From the NCBI GenBank assembly GCA_907163375.1, contig CAJQUW010013656.1, forward strand, positions 1-64,000: a DNA stretch of 64,000 nt. The letters run 5' to 3'. The DNA is from Prostheceraeus crozeri (lineage: Eukaryota > Platyhelminthes > Polycladida > Euryleptidae). Within the stretch, counting starts at the first letter, position 1, and every line of letters begins with the position of its first letter. The translations under genes and the position numbers were made by a program. Shown here in pieces: positions 52,808-62,166 of the stretch. The notes under the pieces were generated by a model. That model made no database searches and was not told the DNA's origin. It saw only the letters and a list, made by a program, of their open reading frames with translations.

Positions 52808-52858
52808 TTTCCGTGTTAGTCTTTGCTAAAACCTATCTTTACCACATTTGCATAGGTA

Positions 52859-53188
52859 CTAACTATTGCGGCATAAGTGACACTCGAAATGAGCAATATC
52901 ACAGTGGTTACATTGGCAAAGTTGAATGCAATTACGTATGAAACAGCGTTGACAAAAAGCATGCTTACATCTCTTGAAGATGCGCTTTTCATTTCCATCC
53001 TTTCGTTTACATACATCGCAACACATAGTTTCACCGTTACTGATGTCTATAGCAAGTCTTTTTGAAGATATGAATTTGCTAGCCTTTTCTAAATAATAGA
53101 CGCATGTACAGAAGGAATATACTTCGAGAGTGAGCAGACATAGCTCGAAAACCAGTTGTGCTACAATCAAGTACCACTGCATTTTCAA
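52859..53188 (-). CDS. Membrane-anchored RING-like protein
   Basis: 109 residues. The N-terminal hydrophobic segment (about residues 5-35) looks like a signal or membrane anchor. The C-terminal half has CCDVCKRKDG, CKHAFCQRC, CQCNHC and CHLC spaced like a RING-type zinc finger. It overlaps the next upstream gene by ATGA. It may act in ubiquitin transfer at a membrane; inferred from the fold only. Confidence 0.6.
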   Translation of the reverse strand: MKMQWYLIVAQLVFELCLLTLEVYSFCTCVYYLEKASKFISSKRLAIDISNGETMCCDVCKRKDGNEKRIFKRCKHAFCQRCFIRNCIQLCQCNHCDIAHFECHLCRNS

Positions 53189-53595
53189 TTTTTCTTTATG
53201 GAAAGTTGAATGTGAATATCTGAAATCGCTTCAATCACTAGACTGCTACCATGATGGTTAAATGCGTTAAGACGTTCAGCAATTTTTATCATATGTCTTT
53301 TAAAAAATTCTTCGGGGTGATCTACCACTTCCATTGAATAAGAAGTAAAATGGAAAGAGCGAGTTTCCACCTCTTCCTTTCCAAAATGACTAAACTTAAT
53401 TTTCGCAACTAATCGCGCCATGACAATGCTATCAGAGAATGTATTCATTAACTCTAGAAATAGAGTGCTAGCATCATCGAGCACTGCTTCGATGTCAGTC
53501 TCATCTTTATGAAAATTTATCACATAATCTTGAACAGCTCCTTTTAAACTTTGCCTATGAAAACGTAATGTTCCGCAGTCGTTTGAGAAAGACAT
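53185..53595 (-). CDS. Small conserved Polinton-type domain protein
   Basis: 136 residues. The text FSHFGKEEVETRSFHFTSYS followed by an IAERLNAFNHHGSSLVIEAI block and an IHIQLS end resembles a small domain often found N-terminal to, or near, Polinton-like polymerases, where a conserved ...GSGW.I..I... motif occurs. Here it is a stand-alone gene. Function unknown. Confidence 0.5.
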   Translation of the reverse strand: MSFSNDCGTLRFHRQSLKGAVQDYVINFHKDETDIEAVLDDASTLFLELMNTFSDSIVMARLVAKIKFSHFGKEEVETRSFHFTSYSMEVVDHPEEFFKRHMIKIAERLNAFNHHGSSLVIEAISDIHIQLSIKKN

Positions 53596-53682
53596 GATCG
53601 CCCTTTATCTAACCCATCCATTGCATGAAAACAACAACTCTTCTCATAGTAACATTTATTGAATAACGGTAACAAGCATGCA

Positions 53683-54213
53683 TTATAAATCAATGGTTTG
53701 AAAGAGATAAAATAGATACAGCTGATAACTATCATACAGCGAGCAATGATAACCATACAGGACTTTGGCAGTGTTGAGGTAAGGAGGAAAGAAGCATTGG
53801 TTATGAACGTAGCTACTACAACGAACAGACAAAATAGGAACACACAAATCCTTAAAACGTTTCGTGACTTCATGATAATGTTGATTCACTCTACTATCCC
53901 AAGGCGGGAGCAAAATATCATCAATGATTAGATTGGGAAATACTTTCCTCTCCTTACCAGGATTATTACAAAAGATGCGTATAACATTGAAAGCAGCTAA
54001 CCATCGTTTAAAGTCAATAAGAAGAGCACTCTCACAAGAAAAGCCATAGTCTTGCAAATATTTCAGATTAAGTCCATGAATGTGTTTTCTCGCCCATTGA
54101 TCAACATTGGGATCGCAGTTGGCATGTTGATGATAGACACTAACAATCTGATATGTCCAATTGTTCATAGCAATAGCACTGAGCTCCTGTACAGGTTCAC
54201 CCTCACAATCCAT
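53683..54213 (-). CDS. Possible DnaQ-like (DEDD) exonuclease-fold protein
   Basis: 176 residues. It opens with MDCEGEPVQELSAIAMNN, like the DxE exonuclease I box with an invariant following strand. RKHIHGLNLKYLQDYGFS then has the H-x-HG motif of DEDDh enzymes, and FNVIRIFCNNPGKE lies where the exonuclease II strand should be. A late Asp/His box is not obvious, so it may be a non-catalytic relative. It could trim nucleic acid ends or RNA. Pattern-level inference. Confidence 0.45.
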   Translation of the reverse strand: MDCEGEPVQELSAIAMNNWTYQIVSVYHQHANCDPNVDQWARKHIHGLNLKYLQDYGFSCESALLIDFKRWLAAFNVIRIFCNNPGKERKVFPNLIIDDILLPPWDSRVNQHYHEVTKRFKDLCVPILSVRCSSYVHNQCFFPPYLNTAKVLYGYHCSLYDSYQLYLFYLFQTIDL

Positions 54214-54265
54214 AAAAATGATGATAGAAGCCTAAAACGGAAATTTACACATCTAAGGAAGCGTT

Positions 54266-54514
54266 CTATAACATATTACAAAATGAAGAATTACATCGAT
54301 GCTTTTCACGACAAAATACACAAATGATATGATGGCAACGAAGATGTAAAATGTATCTAATAAGACCACGTCTACGACACTCAAAGCACATAAGCGAATT
54401 GTCATAGGGTAGAGTTAGGAAAGGACTAGTAATTCTCCTTCTTTGATTTGCGTTTTGATGTAGCATTCTTCTCCGACTTGCGCTTCGTACCACTGCTGTT
54501 GAGGATTTGATCAA
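54266..54514 (-). CDS. Small RING-like Cys-rich protein
   Basis: Up to 82 residues; the N-terminal third overlaps the upstream gene, so the true start may be a later Met. The second half carries CFECRRRG, LRCHHIICVFCREKHRC and a final C, a short RING-like zinc motif comparable to 16773-17150. Probably a zinc-binding accessory protein. Confidence 0.5.
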   Translation of the reverse strand: MIKSSTAVVRSASRRRMLHQNANQRRRITSPFLTLPYDNSLMCFECRRRGLIRYILHLRCHHIICVFCREKHRCNSSFCNML

Positions 54515-55201
54515 TTATGTCATCTACGCTGGCTGGTTTTGGAATATATAGGATGGATTCCATATGCATGGAGAGAGAGGCTATTTTATTATCTTTGTGC
54601 TGACCATAATATAGTCCATTCACTTTGAAAAGGATATCCCAAGTACCTTCTCCGAGCTCGTCGCATGTGATGATTGTTGAATGATCTCCCTCCTTCTTAT
54701 AGTAAGTACACCAATGTGATACCGGTAGGCAAATTTGATTACCATCCCAAATCTTTCTATAGGGAGTATCCTTGTCATCTCTCGCTTTCCACTCTTGAGC
54801 AAGAGGAGTAGGAATGTCCATATTTAATGTCACGTACTCCTCAATAATATCGAGTTGGCGGCGAATGTACGTACTCACGGGGATCAGTATGTAGTCCCCA
54901 TACTGATTGCGCATTATCTTGACATCCGTGGAAGGGAGCATTCCCGTTTGGAGTACTACGCTATGATCGTCATAACGCAAGACTTGTTTAAATTTACGCT
55001 GTAGCGGTGTAGGATTATGTACCTTGGTTGTTTCTTCCACTGGCCTCAGTTGTAGATGAACTGATCGGAGCGAACCTTGTAACGTTTGACCGTCATTTTG
55101 TCCTACTAGTGCAGCAGATGGAGTAGATGCCTGAAAATGAAAAAAGATTGTATTAAGTTTACGTTCAAGGGAGGAGAGGGAGGGAAGTAGCGACTTACCA
55201 T
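54426..55201 (-). CDS. Unknown 235-aa early-type gene with ATG-only first exon
   Basis: The body (from 55130) is soluble, mixed alpha/beta in composition, with IMRNQYGDYILIPVSTYIR, a WCTYYKKEGDHSTIITCDEL segment and a Lys/Ser-rich tail. No known domain recognised. The likely start is an ATG at 55199-55201 that is followed at once by GTAAGT; the intron (55131-55198) ends in TTTTCAG before GCATC. POLB has the same design. The promoter at 55292-55339 also matches that of POLB. Probably a co-regulated early gene. Confidence 0.6.
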
Positions 55202-55291
55202 TTTAGTTGGATAATAGAATAGAGAGAGAAAATGTGCGTCCGTCACTCGTGTGATTCAACGATGGAATGATTCTCACTGTGGAAGGCTCGC

Positions 55292-55339
55292 TATTTATAA
55301 AGAAATGCTTGATTCTCATTGGATGATGATCCTCATTGG
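55292..55339 (-). promoter_or_regulatory. Promoter with two CCAAT boxes 17 bp apart plus TATA
   Basis: On the minus strand CCAATGAG at 55339 and CCAATGAG at 55322 are followed by TTTATAAATAG (TATAAA at 55299 downward). CCAAT spacing equals that at 38841/38858, and the CCAAT-TATA distance is within 2 bp. Confidence 0.6.
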
Positions 55340-55456
55340 ACAATAACATCAAGCTGATTCCAAAGCCGTCAGCGAAATTTGATGAAACAACCTTTGGTAA
55401 AGGTCCCAGGTCGAAATTCCACACTTTGGAAAATTTTTAATTTTTCCCATACAAAG

Positions 55457-56304
55457 TCACTCTGACACTTAGGATTTTTTCAGGTGAGCTCCGACCTAAA
55501 ATCTTGTAACCGCTCTAACTTTTGAACGGCTGCTCCGATTGACTCGCAACGAAAAATGCGGTCGAGCAGTGTTTCATCCTCTTTCCAATGCAAGTCGAAC
55601 GAACAAAATCCGTCCACTAGAACCAAAGTTAGAACAAAGGGGGGGGGTCAGCGAAATTTGATGAAACAACCTTTGGTAAAGGTCCCAGGTCGAAATTCCA
55701 CACTTTGGAAAATTTTTAATTTTTCCCATACAAAGTCACTCTGACACTTAGGATTTTTTCAGGTGAGCTCCGACCTAAAATCTTAAATGGCGTCTCACAT
55801 GTAAACGAAGACAGATAGGAACAAGCCGTTTGTTTCAGTGAATTTGTCTCACTCTTAGCTTTCAAATGACACCTCACTCGACAAAATCCGTCCACTAGAA
55901 GCCAAGATCGAAGCAAGCTGTCCAGAGGGGGGGGGGACGTCAGCGAAAAATTTTTATCTCCGATTGCTTTCAAATTCACCATACAGATGCAGAATTTCAC
56001 GCTGAATCCGAATCTGGCCTCCGTTTTCACATCCGAGGCTGCGTTTGGACACTACACACCAAAACATCCCACAGTTTAACCAAGACAACCTAGACGGTCG
56101 CCCACGTCAACCTAGACGGTCGCCCAAGTCCACCAGGCGGTCGGACACAGACACCCAAGGCTCACACACTGACGGTCCAGAGGGGGGGGGGACGGCAGCG
56201 GAACCTCGCCGGCACATCACGACACTGGCGGACCAGAGGGGGGGGGACTCAGCCACGACGGCGGCCATCTTGCGCTATCTGGTGTTCGCCGTTTTCTTAC
56301 TACT
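55457..56304. repeat. Right terminal inverted repeat of Polinton
   Basis: Reverse complement of 33750-34595, ending in CTTACTACT. An additional unit-B copy lies just inside at about 55366-55456. The open frames across it are repeats. Confidence 0.93.
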
Positions 56305-58111
56305 ATCGGTAACTAAATATGGTTTCCATTCATTTTCTTTTTCTTTATAATTTTCATGTGTTATGTCTCCAATTTCATAATTTAATTTACACACATTGGT
56401 AGGAATTTTAAAATTCTCACACCATTTCGAAAGACTTGTTTTTACATGTTGATAACTACATTTCATTTTAATAGTTTGAAGTGCTAATTTACCTTGAGGT
56501 GAATTCTTTTTCGTACTATTATTATTATTTTTATTTTTAAATCTAAAAGATTTTTGAATATATCTACTAACACATTCAGTTGTATAAGGATTTTGTAATG
56601 AAACAGTTAATGTTCCTCTTGAAGTTTTAAGAGGCGGTTTAGATAATTCAAAATTAGCTTTTATCGGAAAATAGGAATCAAAACCTGATGAATTGTGAGC
56701 TATTAAAGTTACTTTCGAATAATTAAATTTTCCAAGAGTTTTAAAAAATTGGTGGATCGGACATGCGTCCTCTGGGTTTCCCCCGAACGAACATTCATCA
56801 GTTCTTGTAAATATTTTCACACAATTTTGAAATTTATTAAATTCTGTTTCAGTTAAATTATTATACTCATTAATTTGTTTTTTAAGTTTTTTAATTTCAT
56901 TTTCATCTTTTGATTGTTTAATTTTAATCATATCACTTAACAAACGTGTGTCTAATTCTTTCAATCTTTGCATTGGTAAACAAGATATAAATTTATTAAA
57001 ATTAAAAGCACCTAAAGCATAAGCAATAGGACGAGCTGTGGGATTTTTTGGATCTGGATAAGTTTCGAGATCCCAAATATATGTTGAACCATAGTCAATT
57101 TTTTCTTTGTTATAGTTTTATACGGGTGTTGTTAAATTTTCATCATGAACTGTTTTATAAATTGGTTTGAAATTATTTTCAATTTGTCTAATAGCTTCTG
57201 CCTTGTAAAATTTATTTATTAAACAATAGTGACCAATTGATGAACCTTCATGAAAATAATTGTAATAGACATAATTATATGTCGTTGTAATACCTCTAGG
57301 ATTTTAATGACGATTAGTAGGACTGTAATATTTCACACATTCACCAAAAAAAAATTTATTGAACTGAGAAAATTTACAGTTTGACATTACTCCTGTTCTA
57401 GATGTGGCTTTCTCTTTATATAAAAAATTATTAAACATCTCGATTATAATTTTAGCTTGCTCTTGATTGAAACCACGTAGAACATTATAACATTTTATAA
57501 AGCAGAAATCTTCAGAAGGAATATAACAATATTTACCGAAATATTCTTTGATTCTATATTTCATATTAATACCTGCACCTCTATGTGATCTTTGTTCTAG
57601 CTTCATTCCAAAATCTTCATATTTAATATTACCTGCAAAAATCCATTCCTGACTATCTGATTTCTCATCCAGATTGGAAAACCATGTTTCAAATGATTTT
57701 TTATTACAGAAGGTTACGTAAAAATTTTGAATTATATTTTCCTGATCTTTAATAACTTTTCCAAGTAAATTAATAATTTTACCATTTGCTAAAAATTTCC
57801 GCATATCATTTACTGCATTGATAAAAGATACATTTTCATATTTAATTTCATTTGGATTTAATAAATTACATAAATCATCACCAAGTTCATCCTTAATTCT
57901 ATCATCAAAAAAAGATATCAGTAATAGGAGCTTCTAATATTTCTTTTGTCCCACGTTTCTGTTTTTTAATACTACGTTTAGCACTACGTTTCTGTTTTTT
58001 AATACGTTTACTACGTTTACTACGTTTAATTTGTGCATCAAACTCAGCAATTTGTTTCCTGTTTAATTCATCAATCCTAGACGTTTGTCCGAGAGACATT
58101 TCGCCATTCAT
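56305..58111 (-). pseudogene. DNA polymerase B region of second element
   Basis: A Lys/Arg-rich N-terminal part lies near 58111-57905. It is followed by an N-terminal domain (57304-57804) and the exonuclease region with LIAHNSSGFDSYFPI and a CKLNYEIGDITHENY block (56305-56973). It is a fossil with about three to four breaks. Its polymerase half is not present, because the neighbouring Polinton terminus begins where it would continue. Confidence 0.7.
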
Positions 58112-58136
58112 AGTTTTTAAAAGAAAAAATGTATTT

Positions 58137-58442
58137 TTACATATACACAGGAATATTTAGTTGATGTAATGTTTCTAATTCATGATTTGTTAAATTTTCC
58201 TTCTTAACCAACCACCATAAATTATCGTATTCTAAAAATACTCTGAAACTTCGTAGACAAAGTGGAAAGGTATTTGATTTAACACACGGTTTGATACCAT
58301 GTTTTGTTTTATAATCTGTAACGAACGCTACGTATTTATGATGATAATGAAATCTAACTTCTTTCTTCGAATTGACAGGGTTTGTAGGATGACGATAATC
58401 TTTTAAAACTGGTACATGTTCTATCTTGTACGCATTCAACAT
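58137..58442 (-). CDS. Unknown 101-aa protein of second element, copy 1
   Basis: Starts MLNAYKIEHVPVLKDYRHPT; mixed charge, with aromatic residues in FHYHHKYVAFVTDYK. It lies between ATPase and PolB in the same orientation. The second copy begins at 63922. Family not recognised. Confidence 0.55.
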   Translation of the reverse strand: MLNAYKIEHVPVLKDYRHPTNPVNSKKEVRFHYHHKYVAFVTDYKTKHGIKPCVKSNTFPLCLRSFRVFLEYDNLWWLVKKENLTNHELETLHQLNIPVYM

Positions 58443-59160
58443 ATTCTTTTTATTTTTATTAATAAAAAATTTATAAGAAAAAATTATTCGATCACTCCGC
58501 GAAAATATTTTCTATATTTTTTATCAATAATAATTGTAATGAACCCATAATCTTTTGTCCAAGCATTGTTACACGATTGTTTAAATTCATCTTTATTTCT
58601 TACACATAAATCTCTTAACAAATCACTTAAGTTTCTTGCATTTATTTCAAATAGTATAAATATATTTGCATTCTTTCTAATAACACTTCCGTTTAATGAA
58701 TACATACTTTGTGTTAAATAAAAAACACTACAGTTGTTATGTCTACCTCTTGTGAAATAATTTCTCTGAACTGACTGATTTCTATCATTAACACAATCAT
58801 CAAAAATTACACAATGCTTCATTGTTTTATCTAGTTTACTAGGATCTTGCATATTACCACTATCATCTATTAATTGTATCTTTATATGGTTATTTTTATT
58901 GGATTCTACTAACTGACTATTTTTTGCTGCTTCTTCACACCACGAACTTATTTCTTCTTCATCTTCAGATTTTTCATATTCTTTGAATAATGAAGCAATT
59001 GCTGTTTTTTTAAGATTATTTTCAAATCCATATTTTTAAAATTGATAAACAGGTTGTTCTGCTGTTGTTGTATAAATTATAAGATTGTCATAATCTAAAA
59101 AATTTGGAGTAGTTAGAATTTCAAATAATAGATATGTTTTACCACATCCTGATAGTAGTA
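58364..59160. repeat. Left arm of inverted duplication
   Basis: Pairs with 63190-64000 in inverted orientation, covering most of the ATPase, the spacer with TTTTCGCGGAGTGA and the start of the small protein. Ten or so differences were counted by eye in the last about 147 bp. Confidence 0.85.
58484..59160 (-). pseudogene. Packaging ATPase of second element, copy 1
   Basis: Walker A SGCGKT near the upstream edge and HCVIFDDCV as Walker B, then YLTQSMYSLNGS. Same family as 63178-63852 and, distantly, 51802-52467. The gene edge lies right at the hairpin 59164-59209. Fossil, with about one break. Confidence 0.75.
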
Positions 59161-59163
59161 TAT

Positions 59164-59209
59164 AGTGTGACATCCGGCGCGACGCTTCGCTTGCGCCGGA
59201 TGTCACACT
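59164..59209. repeat. Perfect 17-bp GC-rich hairpin
   Basis: AGTGTGACATCCGGCGC pairs perfectly with GCGCCGGATGTCACACT around a 12-nt loop GACGCTTCGCTT. It stands out in very AT-rich DNA at the point where the two element copies face each other. Confidence 0.9.
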
Positions 59210-59299
59210 TTTGCGGGGTTTTTCAAAATTTTCAAAAAAATCAAAATTTCAAAAATTAGGTAGACTTCAAATTTCACGTGGCCGAAGGCCGAAGGGCGA

Positions 59300-59440
59300 A
59301 AATTTAAGTTGTCTCAAAATATCACGTAATCGAAAATTTAAGTTGTCTCAAAATATCACGTGGTCTAAGAATTTTGAAAATTTAGGCAGACGAAAATTTA
59401 AGTTGTCTCAAAATATCACGTAGTCTCAATATACCAGAAG
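59300..59440. repeat. Tandem TTTAAGTTGTCTCAAAATAT units
   Basis: Three to four copies of a unit starting CGAAAATTTAAGTTGTCTC and ending AATATCACGT, with variable spacers. The open frame over them is a by-product. Confidence 0.85.
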
Positions 59441-59640
59441 ATTGTATTCAAAATATTTATTCAAAATATTTCTTTAAAAATGGAAGAAACCTCAGAAATG
59501 GAAGAAACCGCAAGACTATATCCTTCGTTATCTCAATTAAAAACAAGTGAAATGGATCTCAATTATTATTAAGATTAGAGCATTATGATAAATTAAGAAG
59601 ACACAATTATTACTTAGACATTCTTCGTTATTGTATTCTC
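59441..59640 (+). pseudogene. Truncated duplicate of the membrane-protein gene start
   Basis: CAGAAGATTGTATTCAAAAT and the following ATGGAAGAAAC...GCAAGA(C/A)TATATCCTTCG repeat the text at 60421-60510, then similarity ends after GATTAGAGCATTATGA. It is a partial direct duplication of the 5' part of the 60466 gene. Confidence 0.75.
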
Positions 59641-60347
59641 AACATCATTTAAAGTACTAATTGTGTGAACTAGAAGATCATTGTAACTCATAAACTCAAA
59701 ATTATTCAATGAACCCGTACACTGGCTGATAATTGAAGAGAGACAGAGATTGAAGAGAGAAAGAGATTTATTGTTCTAACGACGGAAAACATGTAACAGC
59801 TTTCCCCTAAAATTATGTCGAACAGCGCAATCATTTGTCATTTCAATTTACGCATCCGTAAAATTTTGACATTTCAATTTACGCGTGCGTAAAAGTTTTG
59901 ACATTTCAATTTACCCCTACGTAAATTATTTTCAGAATCTGTTTTCAAAATTCATTGAGCGTTTCTTCTCTTCGCTGTATTGATTAAAAGTACTTCCCAT
60001 TGTGAAGACATGAATAGATTAAGCACATAAGAATGCATTGACAATAAAAGCAAATGACAATAAAATTCTTCTTCTAAATTTAGAACGCATAGACGGCGAC
60101 ATGCGGGATAGTTGTTATGGCAATTTTAAACAATCATTTTAACGATGAAACATATTAACAAATGAAGTTCATTAAGAAAATGGAAATATGTAAAACAATA
60201 TAGATTAGAATAATTATAATATAATCATTTCAAAATCGAATAAGTGGTAAGGAAAGTCATCATTATGGAACAGTTTTAAATCAATCACCCCTGTTCTGAT
60301 TTCACTTCTTTGAGAGGGGACACTATCAGAAATTTATTCCATTTAAA
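59641..60347. other. Non-coding stretch inside second element
   Basis: No gene. It contains three spaced copies of CATTTCAATTTACG(C/-) around 59836-59905. Confidence 0.5.
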
Positions 60348-60521
60348 ATGAAAAACATAAATGATTTCTTGAAACAATACGGTAAACAAACAACTACCAA
60401 TTTCGATTTAAATAGAATTTCAGAAGATTGTATTCAAAATATTTATTCAAAATATTTCTTTAAAAATGGAAGAAACAAAAGTGGAAGAAACCGCAAGAAT
60501 ATATCCTTCGTTATCATATGA
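60348..60521 (+). CDS. Short 57-codon ORF overlapping the membrane-protein gene
   Basis: Starts MKNINDFLKQYGKQTTTNFD and continues into FKNGRNKSGRNRK, a basic tail, in a different frame from the gene starting at 60466. Short, Asn- and Lys-rich. The first half looks like a real protein start. Function unknown. Confidence 0.35.
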   Translation: MKNINDFLKQYGKQTTTNFDLNRISEDCIQNIYSKYFFKNGRNKSGRNRKNISFVII

Positions 60522-61107
60522 ACGTAGTTCTACTTTAATGGACATTGAAAAAATGAACATTGAAAAACACAAAGACAGAGTACGCTATATGAAAGATAAG
60601 GAATCTCAATTATTATTAAGATTAGAGCATTATAAAAAATTAAGAAAGAGATGGACTAAAGTTAAGAATGTAACACAAGGAATTGGCATATTCTTAACAA
60701 TAAGTTTAGGTGCTTTAACAATTGTTATATCTTCAGGTGTTTTAGTAATTCCAGTAGTTGCTACAGCTTTAACAGGTACTGGTGTTTTTGCAACTTCACT
60801 TGTTACAATGTTAGATAAATCTTTAATAACTAAGAAACGAAAATCATTAAAAACTAAGCATTTACATATTAAAGAAGTCTATGATAAACTACATTACTAC
60901 TTTCAAAGAGTATGTGATGATAATGTTATTACGTTAGATGAGATTGAAAAATTTGATCAAATAGCTAATGAAGTAAATCAAATATCATTTCAATTACAGT
61001 CAGAAAAAGTTGATGATAAGAATAAACAGGATGGCAAAATTTCGAGTGATGGTAAAACTTTTACTGGTGGTAAAATTTCTGATGAAGAAAATGACAAATT
61101 TTTTTAG
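60466..61107 (+). CDS. Coiled-coil protein with central hydrophobic hairpin
   Basis: 213 residues. The N-terminal charged helix (about residues 25-68) ends in a KRWTKVKN segment. A hydrophobic stretch with GIGIFLTISLGALTIVISSG and then a Gly-rich VVATALTGTGVFATSL forms two likely membrane spans. A second helical region (KHLHIKEVYDKLHYYFQRV) and a polar tail follow. I recall similar proteins from Polinton-like elements in cnidarians and molluscs; their role (membrane or capsid-associated) is not established. Confidence 0.6.
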   Translation: MEETKVEETARIYPSLSYERSSTLMDIEKMNIEKHKDRVRYMKDKESQLLLRLEHYKKLRKRWTKVKNVTQGIGIFLTISLGALTIVISSGVLVIPVVATALTGTGVFATSLVTMLDKSLITKKRKSLKTKHLHIKEVYDKLHYYFQRVCDDNVITLDEIEKFDQIANEVNQISFQLQSEKVDDKNKQDGKISSDGKTFTGGKISDEENDKFF

Positions 61108-61282
61108 AAGAGCTAAAAACTTTAAGCGAAAATTTAAGCAAAACTTTATTAAACAAAACTTAAAACGAGAAAACTTTAAACGAAAAGATGTCAGACAACA
61201 AAGCAATAAAAAAATAATTTGTTCAGTAAAATGTTTTTGCTGTATTCCAATGTTACCACAAAATTCAAATATTATATTTTAA
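61091..61282 (+). CDS. Small basic Cys-containing protein
   Basis: 63 residues from the ATG at 61091, overlapping the preceding gene by a few codons. Very rich in Lys, Arg, Phe and Asn (FKRKFKQNFIKQNLKR), with a CSVKCFCC cluster near the end. It could be a core-type protein. Not recognised. Confidence 0.4.
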   Translation: MTNFFRRAKNFKRKFKQNFIKQNLKRENFKRKDVRQQSNKKIICSVKCFCCIPMLPQNSNIIF

Positions 61283-61284
61283 AA

Positions 61285-62087
61285 ATGGATAAAATTAGAG
61301 CTGATAATTTTAAAAGAATAAAACAAAGAAATATTATGAAAGAAAATCATCTTCAACATAGAATGATAAAAGCTGGTATTCAATCTGATATGTTTGAAAA
61401 AATGCAGCAAACCGAGCAAGTAAAAACTGATTTTGAGAAAACTATGAAACCATTTAAAACTTGAAAAAGAACTTACAAATAATGATAAACAAATTGATAT
61501 AACAGATCCAGAGCACAAAACTATATTAGATGACTATGGATTACTAGAATCAAACATTAATAAGAAATTACCAAAATCTATGCAATTTGAACATTCTATC
61601 TCATTTATAGATGGAAAAACAATACCTAGATTTTATCTCGGACAAAAAGAAATATTTCCACAACCTTTTCGAGGTTTAATTTTTTCACCAGATAAATATC
61701 CTTTTAATTTAGATAGAAATTTTGTTGATCTTTTAAGAGGAGCAGATTTAAATAATTATGCTGTAGAAGATCTCATAAAATATAAAGCTATGTTAGATAG
61801 AGTTGGTGCAGTAAAATCTCTTAGACGTTATAAACAATTAGAAAATTTATTATCAACGGGAGCTAAAGTAGGAAAAGGTTATCTGAAAAACAGAAAACAG
61901 AAAAAACTGTATTTTTACCAGATGATCCACAAGAATTACTAAATAGATTAAATATTTTAATATCTGCAATAAAAGAAGGACATAATTCTAGTTTCAATGA
62001 AATTCATGCTATATTGAAAAGACTGTTAGAAAAGAAGATTCTAAATGAAGAGGATTATAAAAGTGTAGCTGAAATATGTTGTTTTTA
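61285..62087 (+). pseudogene. Conserved minor structural protein, fossil
   Basis: Landmarks in order are NHLQHRMIKAGIQ-like helices, SFIDGKTIPRFYLGQKEIF, FSPDKYPFNLDRNF, and a DPQELLNRLNILISAIKEG / FNEIHAILKRLLEKKILNEE end. The last block resembles the conserved protein at 51113-51805. It is broken in about two places. Confidence 0.6.
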
Positions 62088-62166
62088 ATTTTTATCTATG
62101 ATTTTTATCTATGATTTTTATCTACGATTTTTATCTATAATATTTATTCAAAATTTTAACTAAAAA

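Larger units (their letters stand above)
33750..56304. mobile_element. Polinton/Maverick element, nearly whole
   Basis: 22.6 kb bounded by inverted terminal repeats beginning AGTAGTAAG, with the 5'-AG start typical of Polintons. It carries the Polinton core set: protein-primed PolB, RVE integrase with chromodomain, adenain-like protease, packaging ATPase, double-jelly-roll major capsid protein and basic core proteins, plus accessory genes. Plus-strand genes occupy the left third; minus-strand genes fill most of the rest. It looks nearly whole, with about one break, in the integrase. The terminal repeats are near-identical by eye, so the insertion is young. The 6-bp flanks do not match each other. 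It is an endogenous fossil of a virus-like element. Confidence 0.95.
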
